A DNA stretch of 16,229 nt from positions 1 through 16,229 of the forward strand of contig JADGQN010000058.1 in NCBI GenBank assembly GCA_017881765.1, in the 5' to 3' direction. A program made the position numbers and the translations under genes. Origin of the DNA: Syntrophobacterales bacterium (GTDB taxonomy: Bacteria; Desulfobacterota; Syntrophorhabdia; Syntrophorhabdales; WCHB1-27). The notes beneath the pieces are model-generated. The model was given only the letters and a program-made list of their open reading frames with translations, was not told where the DNA came from and did not search any database. Shown here in pieces: positions 1 to 6,526 of the stretch. How positions within the stretch are numbered: the stretch's first letter is position 1; each line of letters opens with the position of its first letter.

Positions 1-156
1 GCCGGCATAACCCTCCAGATCTTTTTCACTTTTGATCTCCGAGACCTTCTTCAGGTCTGCCTCAAGACCGGTAATCCGCACGCCCTCGGCAATATACTGC
101 GCCATCGTCTCCGTAGTGCCGGTCTTGCTGAAGTATGCAACCAGAACCTTTTTCAT
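1..156 (-). CDS. Flavodoxin-family protein, N-terminal part
   Basis: Only the first 52 codons are inside the window; the gene continues past base 1. The N-terminus reads as a hydrophobic first strand (KVLVAYFS) followed by SKTGTT at residues 10-15, which matches the FMN-phosphate loop of flavodoxins (T/S-x-T-G-x-T). The next helix (MAQYIAEGV) is also typical. Such proteins bind FMN and carry electrons or act as small flavin reductases in the cytoplasm. The ATG is preceded by GGGAGGT seven bases upstream, which fixes the start. About 245 bases separate it from the methyltransferase gene on the same strand, and that gap is filled by a large inverted repeat, so it probably has its own promoter. 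Whether it is a true flavodoxin or a related domain cannot be decided from the fragment. Confidence 0.8.
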   Translation of the reverse strand, partial: MKKVLVAYFSKTGTTETMAQYIAEGVRITGLEADLKKVSEIKSEKDLEGYAG

Positions 157-257
157 CGTATGACCTCCCGGTGGATGGACTCAACCCTTTGTTCTTCAAT
201 ATAAGGACCCGATCACGCAACGGCAAGGGGAACCAAATAGGACAGGAAAGAGATAAT

Positions 258-410
258 GCAGGTAAAGGATACTACAGGTTGAGGTTAAGGTTGAGACAAA
301 GAAGAGCGAACATAAGCAACAACGTCACGGAAAGTTTCTGGTCCTTTTTTAACCTCAACCTTCGCTTTAGTCTTTACCTCAACCTGTATTTTCGTCCTTA
401 CCTTAACCTG
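258..410. repeat. Large imperfect inverted repeat of GGTTRAG-type units
   Basis: The left arm (about 258-310) and right arm (about 361-410) are imperfect reverse complements. The best block is a perfect 12-bp match, ACAGGTTGAGGT at 274-285 against ACCTCAACCTGT at 376-387. Weaker pairing continues inward (AGAGCGAA near 303-310 with TTCGCTTT at 361-368) and outward. The arms are built from degenerate purine-rich units such as GGTTGAGGTTAAGG. The right end overlaps the stop codon of the methyltransferase gene at 403-405, so the structure lies in that gene's 3' end and could act as a transcription terminator or mRNA-end stabiliser. No long T-run follows either arm. The rest of 157-402 shows no convincing gene. 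Confidence 0.6.
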
Positions 411-1533
411 TTTTTGGGGGAAGGGGACCGAAGTACTGGTAGAGATAGCACTGGATCCTGCCATTATATAGCTTCCTCTTCTTATCTGCCCGCTTCCCGA
501 AAAACCTCTCGAAGAAAGGATGGGCGGAAAGTATGAACATAGACCAGCTATCCAGGCGGGCGTGCAAATGACCGAGACTTTGATAAAGTTGCTCTACCTC
601 CTTCTCCTCTCCGGTCCTCTCACCATACGGCGGATTGCAGACGATGCAGCCGAACTTCTCATCGGAACTGAACTTCTCCATTGCGAGCTGCCGGAACGTT
701 ATGCAGTCGGCCACTCCGGCATTCCTCGCGTTCTTTCTTGCGGTGCTTAACACTGCGCCGTCTGCATCTGAGCCGAGTATGCGGACCGGCGCATCACGAA
801 CGCGTCCGCGCGCCTCATCCCTCACCTCTGTCCAGATGCCTCGCGATACTTGAGGCCACGCCTCCGCGGCGAACTCTCTATTCATTCCCGGAGCTATGTT
901 CTTACCTATCAGAGCGGCCTCCACCGGTACGGTACCCGAGCCACAGAATGGGTCAGCCAGGATTCTTGGAGGAGCCCACCTGGAGAGCAGGATGAGAGCG
1001 GCGGCGAGTGTCTCTTTGATCGGGGCCTCCCCGGCCTCTTTCCGGTAACCTCTCTTGTGGAGCCCTGCCCCGGTGGTATCGATCGTCAGCGTCACATGAT
1101 CCTTGAGCAAAGCAACTTCGATCTTGTAAACAGGGCCGCTTTCGTCAAACCAGCCGCGATGATGTTTCCTTTTCATCGCCTCCACAACAGCCTTTTTTAC
1201 GATCGACTGGCAATCGGGGACGCTGAACAGGGTGGATCTGATTGACTTTCCGACCACGTGCATCCGGCCGTTCTCGGGAATCAGCTCTTCCCATGCGACC
1301 TCCACGGTGCGATCAAAGAGCTGGCCGAAATCCGTGGCGACAAATCCGGCCATCCTGATCAGCAGCCTGTCCGCGGTCCTGAGACAGACATTACAATGCG
1401 CAATAGCGCGCGCGTCTCCCTTGAAGGAGACCTTTCCATTTTCCACAGTCAGATCCGTGTAGCCCAAGAGCTTCAACTCGTCGGCCACCACGGATTCGAG
1501 GCCGAAGGTGGAAGTTGCGATCAAGTCATACAT
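403..1533 (-). CDS. THUMP-domain class I SAM-dependent RNA methyltransferase (RlmL/YpsC-like)
   Basis: A 376-residue protein with a ferredoxin-like/THUMP RNA-binding half (about 1-160) and a Rossmann methyltransferase half (about 165-370). Visible motifs are LHKRGYR at 158-164, the SAM-binding motif DPFCGSGT at 194-201, and the catalytic NPPYGER at 300-306, the N-P-P-Y type of N2-guanine or N6-adenine methyltransferases. The closest known group is the N-terminal enzyme of E. coli RlmL and B. subtilis YpsC, which methylate N2 of a 23S rRNA guanine; the exact target here is inferred. Length fits the family. The frame is open 44 codons further upstream, but that stretch runs through a structured DNA repeat and does not look like protein. 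I chose the ATG at 1533 because MYDLIATSTFGLE is the normal family start, although the ribosome site there is weak. Confidence 0.9.
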   Translation of the reverse strand: MYDLIATSTFGLESVVADELKLLGYTDLTVENGKVSFKGDARAIAHCNVCLRTADRLLIRMAGFVATDFGQLFDRTVEVAWEELIPENGRMHVVGKSIRSTLFSVPDCQSIVKKAVVEAMKRKHHRGWFDESGPVYKIEVALLKDHVTLTIDTTGAGLHKRGYRKEAGEAPIKETLAAALILLSRWAPPRILADPFCGSGTVPVEAALIGKNIAPGMNREFAAEAWPQVSRGIWTEVRDEARGRVRDAPVRILGSDADGAVLSTARKNARNAGVADCITFRQLAMEKFSSDEKFGCIVCNPPYGERTGEEKEVEQLYQSLGHLHARLDSWSMFILSAHPFFERFFGKRADKKRKLYNGRIQCYLYQYFGPLPPKTG

Positions 1534-1576
1534 TGGCTCATGCCGATTTGCCTTCAAGCGTATACCTTCGTTGTCG

Positions 1577-1627
1577 CTGCGTCGCTCTCCTCGACGTACC
1601 CCCAGGTACGCCTGCGTCGGCTCCTCG
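1577..1627. repeat. REP-like hairpin flanked by a direct repeat
   Basis: CTGCGTCGCTCTCCTCG at 1577-1593 is repeated almost exactly as CTGCGTCGGCTCCTCG at 1612-1627. Between them lies a tight hairpin, CGTACC (1595-1600) with GGTACG (1605-1610) around a four-base loop. The element lies just upstream of the methyltransferase start, in the 159-base gap to the EamA gene. The pattern resembles dispersed palindromic repeats of deltaproteobacterial intergenic regions, but copy number cannot be checked in one window. Confidence 0.45.
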
Positions 1628-1692
1628 CTGCCGCCTCGGTCTCCATCTTGAATACGAATCGGCATAGTTCTCCCGGGACTGCCTCGTCTCCT

Positions 1693-2118
1693 TCACTTGG
1701 TCACAACCAGATAGAGTCCTATACAAGCGAGGATTATTCCGATAACGTACCGCAAAGAAAGCGGCTCCCGCAGTATGACGAGGCCCAGAAGAATGGCCAT
1801 AAAGAGCCCGCTCAAGCGGATCAATGGTATCGCGACTGAAATCGGGGCATTGGCTTCAAAGGTCCTGTAAAGACAGACGGTAACAGCGCTGAAGGCCACG
1901 CCTACGCCTAATGCGCACAGAAAGCCCGAAGGCCGCGCATGCTGTGGCACCCCATGCGTGTAGTTCCACAGGGTCCATCCAAGTCCGGTGAGGAATGTGC
2001 AACAGCCGTAAATAAGCAAACCCAGGCTGCTGGAGATTCTGTTCGCGGCCAGCTTCACGAATGCATCTGCGGCCGCCATGGAGAATGCTGCGATTGATGC
2101 GTAAGCAATCCAGGTCAA
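1693..2118 (-). CDS. Half-size EamA/DMT-family inner-membrane transporter
   Basis: About 141 residues with roughly five hydrophobic segments, near residues 3-22, 30-50, 65-85, 93-113 and 118-138. The closing stretch PLIRLSGLFMAILLG followed by REPLS and a final hydrophobic helix is typical of one EamA domain of the drug/metabolite transporter superfamily. Full-size members carry two such domains. Single-domain proteins of about 140 residues are known and are expected to work as dimers; the substrate is unknown. I place the start at TTG (2118) because a near-perfect AAGGAGGAG sits five bases upstream and the protein then begins MTWIAYA, as family members do. An ATG at 2145 with a weaker AGGAAAG site would add nine residues. 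It lies 160 bases upstream of the methyltransferase gene on the same strand. Confidence 0.75.
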   Translation of the reverse strand: MTWIAYASIAAFSMAAADAFVKLAANRISSSLGLLIYGCCTFLTGLGWTLWNYTHGVPQHARPSGFLCALGVGVAFSAVTVCLYRTFEANAPISVAIPLIRLSGLFMAILLGLVILREPLSLRYVIGIILACIGLYLVVTK

Positions 2119-2130
2119 ATTCTCCTCCTT

Positions 2131-2504
2131 AACGTTTCCTATCATTCTTATCTTTCCTGGAGTTCTTTGCAACTGTAAACTGCACGATGGGGAATTTCCG
2201 GGCTGCAAGCCATCCGCTCGCGCTATTCCTTCCGTTCTCTAACGCTCCCGCTCTGACCCGTTGGACGTTCCGTCTCGCTCAAGCTCCAATTGCGAACCAC
2301 TATGGTTCTGGTATGTATTGCGGTAATTCGCAAACAAGTGCCTTACGCGATGCGCCGCCTCGGAGTCAGTCGCTTGGGCTGATACCACGCTCGCCTCCAC
2401 TTACGGGTGCCCCAGAGCTACCGCGATGTTCTCTCCAGGAACAGCACTCACGGACTCTGACTCTCAAGTGTGGTCGTTGTCCAGCAGAAGCATTTGGCCA
2501 GCAG
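2131..2504. other. Intergenic region with short palindromes, no gene seen
   Basis: About 370 bases between the EamA start and the SppA stop codon. I found no frame with protein-like composition on either strand; the open frames here lack a ribosome site and recognisable motifs. Small perfect palindromes are present, including GAACCA-CTA-TGGTTC at 2294-2308 and GGCT-GCA-AGCC at 2201-2211. They suggest structured RNA or a mosaic of dispersed repeats rather than coding sequence. Confidence 0.4.
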
Positions 2505-3500
2505 CTACTGGCCCACGTTCCCGGGCGTCCAAAGGTAATAGAAGCCGGGGCTAAGGGTAGGGATGATCTCTGACAGGTTCAAGTCGACCAGGGACAGGCT
2601 TTCAGCGTTACGTAATGACGTGGACATGTTATAAAGATTGTCATTCGACTGTTCGCCGCGGCGATAGACCACGACCCTGGCCTCTTTGGAAAGCCCCGCC
2701 AGTTCTTTGGCCTCGGCGATGGCGTCACTCAGATAGCCGATGCTATCTACGAGCTTCAGTTGCAGGGCCTCATCAGCCAGATAGATGCGCGCGGTGGAAA
2801 TGGAGGTGAGGATATTCTGATCCATGCCGCGATGCTTGGCCACCAGATCCAGGAATCTTCCGGCCATTCTATCGGTCATTTCCTGGAAAATCTTTTGCTC
2901 GTCCGGTGTGGATGGGCGGAAAGGGGAGCCGATGTCTTTCTGGCTGCCGGACTTATTGACCTCCACGGCAACGCCGAGTTTCTCCATCAGGCCGGTGACC
3001 TTGGGTGTGATAAAAATTACTCCCACGGAGCCGGTGATGGTGGTCGGATGAGCCACGATCCGGTCGGCCGGCAGGGCAATGTAATAGCCTCCCGAGGCTG
3101 CTACATCCATCAGGCCTGCCACGATTTTAGCTTTAGTCCGTTCCTTAAACTCCATGAGTTCATGATACAGGATATCGCTGGCCGTGGTCGAGCCGCCGGG
3201 CGAGTTGATTTCCAGGAGCACCGCCTTGATCTGGTCATCCTTCTCGGCCAGCCGGAGCTGAGAAACAACCTGCTGTACGGTGCTCGCCCGCTCGCCCAAG
3301 AGCCCCTTTCCGGGCACATCGGAAAGAAACCCTCTGATCGGAATAACAAGGACCTTTCCTCTTTCTCTACCCTGGAGCGTATATTCCTTGAGCGGCTCTT
3401 TGGATTCAGGCCCTATATTGATTTTCAGCCCTGTGCATCCGCCGGCCAACAGAGTTGCAGCCATCAATAACAGAATGAAGGTAAGAAATCGCATCCTCAT
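2505..3500 (-). CDS. sppA: Signal peptide peptidase SppA, S49 family, lipoprotein type
   Basis: A 331-residue serine peptidase of family S49 (the short SppA form). It should cut leftover signal peptides within the cytoplasmic membrane. The N-terminus is a lipoprotein-like signal (hydrophobic 5-18, then LAGGC with Cys22), so the enzyme is probably membrane-anchored outside the cytoplasm. The substrate-binding strand INSPGGS is at 98-104. The catalytic Ser is Ser136 in AASGGYY and the general-base Lys is Lys188 in SQKDIGSPFRP. Their 52-residue spacing equals that of B. subtilis SppA (Ser147/Lys199), which supports an active enzyme. The first ATG (3500) has AAGGAG eight bases upstream, better placed than for the second Met two codons later. 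The gap to the upstream MFS gene is 135 bases. The lipobox is slightly unusual, with Ala at -3 instead of Leu. Confidence 0.93.
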   Translation of the reverse strand: MRMRFLTFILLLMAATLLAGGCTGLKINIGPESKEPLKEYTLQGRERGKVLVIPIRGFLSDVPGKGLLGERASTVQQVVSQLRLAEKDDQIKAVLLEINSPGGSTTASDILYHELMEFKERTKAKIVAGLMDVAASGGYYIALPADRIVAHPTTITGSVGVIFITPKVTGLMEKLGVAVEVNKSGSQKDIGSPFRPSTPDEQKIFQEMTDRMAGRFLDLVAKHRGMDQNILTSISTARIYLADEALQLKLVDSIGYLSDAIAEAKELAGLSKEARVVVYRRGEQSNDNLYNMSTSLRNAESLSLVDLNLSEIIPTLSPGFYYLWTPGNVGQ

Positions 3501-3635
3501 TGGAACTGCTCCTTTCTTCCACTTTCTTTGCTATTCTATTTTCGACACCAACCAGAGGAGTGTCAAGGAAAATAAGCGTGACACGTCTCTGCCTCTCGCA
3601 AACGCCGACGTGGACAAAACCGCTGGGGCACGATG

Positions 3636-5030
3636 CTAGCGGATCTTCCCCCTGGCAAGCGAGGCAAAAACACCTACGACGCTGAGCGCGCCGAAGAAGA
3701 TGAAGGCTGACCTCATGCTTTTCAAAAAAACAGGATAGTATTCAGGGGTGATCTGTGTGTGTCCGAGGTGAATGGCAAATACAAAAATGGCAATCCCCAT
3801 GCTGAACATCTGTCCCGTCAATCTCATGGTACCGAGTGTTCCCGAAGCAACTCCGTAAAATCTCTTTTCAACGGAGCTCATCACTGCATTCGTGTTGGGC
3901 GATGAGAAAAGGGCCATGCCCAGGCCGAGGATTATGAGGTCTGCTATGATGAACTCCAGGGTAGTGTCCGCGCGCAAAAAGATGAGCAGAATAAGCCCCA
4001 CCGCTCCCAGCGCCATGCCCATGGAGGCCACGATCCGTGGCTCGATTTTGTCTGAAAGTTTACCTGCGAAAGGTGAACAGATGGCCATCACCACGGGTTG
4101 ACATACCAGAATTCCACCCGCGGTCTCGGGGTCAAATTTCTTTAAGTATTGCAGGTAAAGACTCAGGAAAAAAGTGGTCGCAAAAGTCGCGCTGTAGTTG
4201 ATGAGCGCCGCCAGATTGGAGAGAGCGAAGACCCTGTTGCCTCTGAAAAGCGTTATATCAAGAACCGGGCTTTCGACCTTTGCCTCCCGCCAGACGAATG
4301 CAACAATCGCCAGACTTCCGGCGAGAATCAGGCCCGCGCCCACCACGTGCGGCAACAGAGCGAAACTGGTAAAGCCATACATAATCGCGATCACCCCGAG
4401 GCAGTAAATCACGGAACCGGTCAGATCGAATCGTTCGCCTTTTGCCTCAGCCCATTCCTCTCTCATTTTGGAAAGAATCAAAGCAATGATCGTCAGTCCC
4501 AGCGGCACATTGACCAGGAAGATGCTCCTCCAGCCAAAACGCAAGGTGAGAAACCCGCCCAAAAACGGGCCTATTGAAAGGCCGATATACGTTGCGGCTA
4601 CGTTTATGCCTAATGCCTTACCCCTATCCTGGGCAGGAAAGACAGACGTCAAAAGGGCCATGCCGGTTCCATAGATCATTGCACCACCGATGCCCTGAAG
4701 CACCCGGAGGCAAACGAGCATCGTACCGGAAAAGCAAAAGACCATGGAAAGGGATGCCGCGGTGAAGGTCAGCACCCCCAGGCTGAAAAGTTTCTTCCTT
4801 CCGTAGATATCAGCGAGCCTTCCAAAGGGAATAAGGAAAATGGCCGAGGTCAGAAGATAGGCGGTAGAGACCCACTCAAGCCAGATAGCATCCATAGCGA
4901 ATTCTTTGCCTATAGAGGGAAGCGCGATGTTGACGGCCGATACGTCAAAAGGCGTAATAAAGGCGGTCAGCGTGACCGAAAGCAGCGTAATCTTCTTGAT
5001 TGAGTCGTTTTCCATGCCCATAGCTTCCAT
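3636..5030 (-). CDS. MFS exporter, DHA2 (EmrB/QacA) family
   Basis: A 464-residue inner-membrane protein with about 14 hydrophobic helices, the number expected for the proton-driven drug:H+ antiporter DHA2 family. Motif D1-like FDVSAVNIALP lies at 28-38, motif A GRLADIYGRK at 70-79, the motif B region LRVLQGIGGAM at 108-118, and the antiporter motif C GPFLGGFL at 154-161. FGWRSIFLVNVPLG follows, which is diagnostic of the EmrB/QacA group. It probably exports a toxic or metabolic small molecule; the substrate cannot be read from the sequence. No EmrA-type adaptor gene is adjacent. The start is uncertain: ATG at 5030, 5021 or 5015 are all in frame, and the GGAAG near 5024 best serves the third one. 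A TATTAT box at 5042-5047 is close upstream and would give a very short leader. The upstream region consists of a broken plus-strand amidohydrolase gene. Confidence 0.9.
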   Translation of the reverse strand: MEAMGMENDSIKKITLLSVTLTAFITPFDVSAVNIALPSIGKEFAMDAIWLEWVSTAYLLTSAIFLIPFGRLADIYGRKKLFSLGVLTFTAASLSMVFCFSGTMLVCLRVLQGIGGAMIYGTGMALLTSVFPAQDRGKALGINVAATYIGLSIGPFLGGFLTLRFGWRSIFLVNVPLGLTIIALILSKMREEWAEAKGERFDLTGSVIYCLGVIAIMYGFTSFALLPHVVGAGLILAGSLAIVAFVWREAKVESPVLDITLFRGNRVFALSNLAALINYSATFATTFFLSLYLQYLKKFDPETAGGILVCQPVVMAICSPFAGKLSDKIEPRIVASMGMALGAVGLILLIFLRADTTLEFIIADLIILGLGMALFSSPNTNAVMSSVEKRFYGVASGTLGTMRLTGQMFSMGIAIFVFAIHLGHTQITPEYYPVFLKSMRSAFIFFGALSVVGVFASLARGKIR

Positions 5031-5097
5031 CGAAACTCAATATAATACCCCGAGATTCCCAATTCAGCTAATAGTTTCAGATGACAGCTTTTTCTTT

Positions 5098-5277
5098 GCC
5101 TTCTTTGGCGCTGATAATATGGTATTCGCCAGCGACTACCCGTATCCCGGCGGCCCTGAGCAGGGTGACATCGCCGTTGGAGAAGTGATTAAGTCCGTCG
5201 ACATGATGAGTATAACTCCGGGGGGGAAAGCGAAGATTTTCTCAGGAAACGCCAGGCGATTGTTAAAGTTGAGTTGA
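5098..5277 (+). pseudogene. Amidohydrolase-2 family C-terminal remnant
   Basis: About 59 codons at the 3' end of an open frame encode FFGADNMVFASDYPYPGG and later KIFSGNARRLLKLS before a TGA at 5275-5277. This is the C-terminus of metal-dependent amidohydrolase_2 proteins (the ACMSD/decarboxylase-like group), where GAD-x-x-x-F-x-SDYP precedes the last helices and a closing GNA-x-RLL. The SDYP aspartate is a metal/catalytic residue in that family. The roughly 250-300 upstream residues are missing: upstream of about 5098 the plus-strand frame becomes unrelated and runs antisense to the MFS gene start. This is most simply a deletion remnant, with the MFS gene and its promoter now abutting the break. 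It is not expected to yield a functional enzyme. Confidence 0.75.
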
Positions 5278-5332
5278 CGCATACGCGACAGGTGACTCGA
5301 AGAGACTCGAGGCATTGTGCGCCTGATCCGTG

Positions 5333-5367
5333 GGACCACCCGTTAGAATCGCATTCGCGGGTGGTCC
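5333..5367. terminator. Strong intergenic hairpin between convergent genes
   Basis: GGACCACCCG (5333-5342) pairs perfectly with CGGGTGGTCC (5358-5367) around a 15-base loop. It lies between the end of the plus-strand amidohydrolase remnant and the end of the minus-strand dodecin gene, where a shared terminator would be expected. Neither side has a clear T-run, so it may work as an mRNA-end stabiliser or a factor-dependent terminator. Confidence 0.55.
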
Positions 5368-5394
5368 GCTAAAGAGACTTTGGTAAGAGAAGGC

Positions 5395-5610
5395 CTATTT
5401 CTTCGAATGGTATTTAAAGGAGAGATTGACCCTCGCCCGATAGCCGGTTACCTTGCCATTCTCCACCGTCACATCGAGTTTGATCACCTCGGCCACTCTC
5501 AGGTCTTCGAGGGTCTTGGACGCCGTCTCTATCGCGTTCTTCGCAGCTTCCTCCCACGAGGTCTTGCTGGTACCTACCAATTCGACGATGTTATACACGC
5601 TGCCTTCCAT
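5395..5610 (-). CDS. Dodecin-family small protein
   Basis: A 71-residue protein that matches dodecins along its length: an N-terminal strand (SVYNIVELVGTS), one helix starting SWEEAAKNAI (18-27), then VENGKV (49-54) and the final strand RVNLSFKY. Dodecins form hollow dodecamers that store or buffer flavins in the cytoplasm; some relatives bind other ligands. The flavin-sandwiching Trp of the halobacterial protein (Trp36, in a VWAEV context) aligns with Val39 here, and the partner Gln55 aligns with Arg58, so classical flavin stacking looks lost. The ATG has GGGAGGT five bases upstream. The frame is open 22 codons further, but that part is not protein-like. Genes on both sides are more than 100 bases away, so it is likely monocistronic with its own terminator hairpin downstream. 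Confidence 0.88.
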   Translation of the reverse strand: MEGSVYNIVELVGTSKTSWEEAAKNAIETASKTLEDLRVAEVIKLDVTVENGKVTGYRARVNLSFKYHSKK

Positions 5611-5721
5611 AATGACCTCCCCTTCTCTAAGTTTGATGGCTTTGACGTCGAACCATCGTAAAGGAAATAATAGCACAACAAATCACTGTGTCAACCACTT
5701 GCGGATAAAAGCAGCGGAACA

Positions 5722-6522
5722 TCAGCCTTGCGCCGCATAGCCACCATCAACGGGTATGGCCGCGCCGGTTACGAAATCGGAAGCCCGGGTTGCCAGGAAT
5801 AGAGCGCATCCGGCGAGGTCAACGGGCTCCCCCCAGCGGCCTGCGGGTGTCCTGGCTATCACGCGTTCTTCTAACCCGGGGTTATTTCTTTTGGCGGTTT
5901 CGGAAAGATCCGTATTGATCCATCCGGGAAGGATGCAATTGACCTGAATCTTATCCATGGCCCACGCAACCGCCAGGCTGCGGGTCAGTTGCAGAACGCC
6001 TCCCTTGCTCGCCCCGTAAGCGGAGAACGCACCCACGCCGAAGATCGATGTCATTGAGCCAATACTGATGATCTTGCCCCCGCCCCCTTTCTTCATCGCA
6101 GGGTAGACGGCTTTCGCGGCAATAAAGAAGCTGCGCAGGTTGGTCTCCAAAATCTCGTCCCACTTGGCAACGGCCATGTCCTGAGGCAATATGCCACCGC
6201 CACCCATCCCGGCGTTGCAGACCAGGATGTCGATGCGCCCGAACCTATCGAGGGTGCGTCGCACCATCTCTATGTTGTCCGCCTCACGCCGCACATCCAC
6301 CTTCAGGCCCAGCACTTCTACACCGAAATCCCGTCTTATTTCGGTCACGGCGTCGGCCGCCCCGGCCTCATGCTCAACCTCAATGTTGATGTCTCCGATC
6401 ACGATGTTCGCTCCCGCGCCTGCAAGCCCTATCGCGATCCCCTTTCCGATTCCTCGGTTCCCGCCCGTTACTATAGCCACTTTTCCGGCCAGGCCAAACA
6501 TTTCCTTGAGCGTCTCTTTCAT
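5722..6522 (-). CDS. SDR-family NAD-dependent oxidoreductase
   Basis: A 266-residue classical short-chain dehydrogenase/reductase of normal length. The cofactor loop TGGNRGIG is at 19-26, the NAG motif at 103-105, the structural Asn in ETNLRS near 128, and the catalytic Ser156, Tyr169 and Lys173 (YGASK) are intact. Asp44 at the end of the second strand points to NAD(H) rather than NADP(H). C-terminal PGWINTDL and DFVTGAAIPVDGGY are the usual substrate-loop and closing motifs. It resembles KduD/glucose-dehydrogenase-like enzymes, but the substrate is unknown. The start codon lies four bases after the stop of the upstream solute-binding-protein gene and has a poor ribosome site, so translation is probably coupled. 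That suggests a role in handling whatever the binding protein captures. It is likely cytoplasmic and tetrameric. Confidence 0.93.
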   Translation of the reverse strand: MKETLKEMFGLAGKVAIVTGGNRGIGKGIAIGLAGAGANIVIGDINIEVEHEAGAADAVTEIRRDFGVEVLGLKVDVRREADNIEMVRRTLDRFGRIDILVCNAGMGGGGILPQDMAVAKWDEILETNLRSFFIAAKAVYPAMKKGGGGKIISIGSMTSIFGVGAFSAYGASKGGVLQLTRSLAVAWAMDKIQVNCILPGWINTDLSETAKRNNPGLEERVIARTPAGRWGEPVDLAGCALFLATRASDFVTGAAIPVDGGYAAQG

Positions 6523-6526
6523 GCGG

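Noticed and set aside
1534..1665. 44-residue N-terminal extension of the RNA methyltransferase
   Set aside because: The extension is encoded by the structured repeat, has no good ribosome site and precedes the normal family start.
2760..3470. 236-codon open frame on the plus strand
   Set aside because: It is antisense to sppA, whose catalytic Ser/Lys and lipoprotein signal make the minus-strand reading certain.
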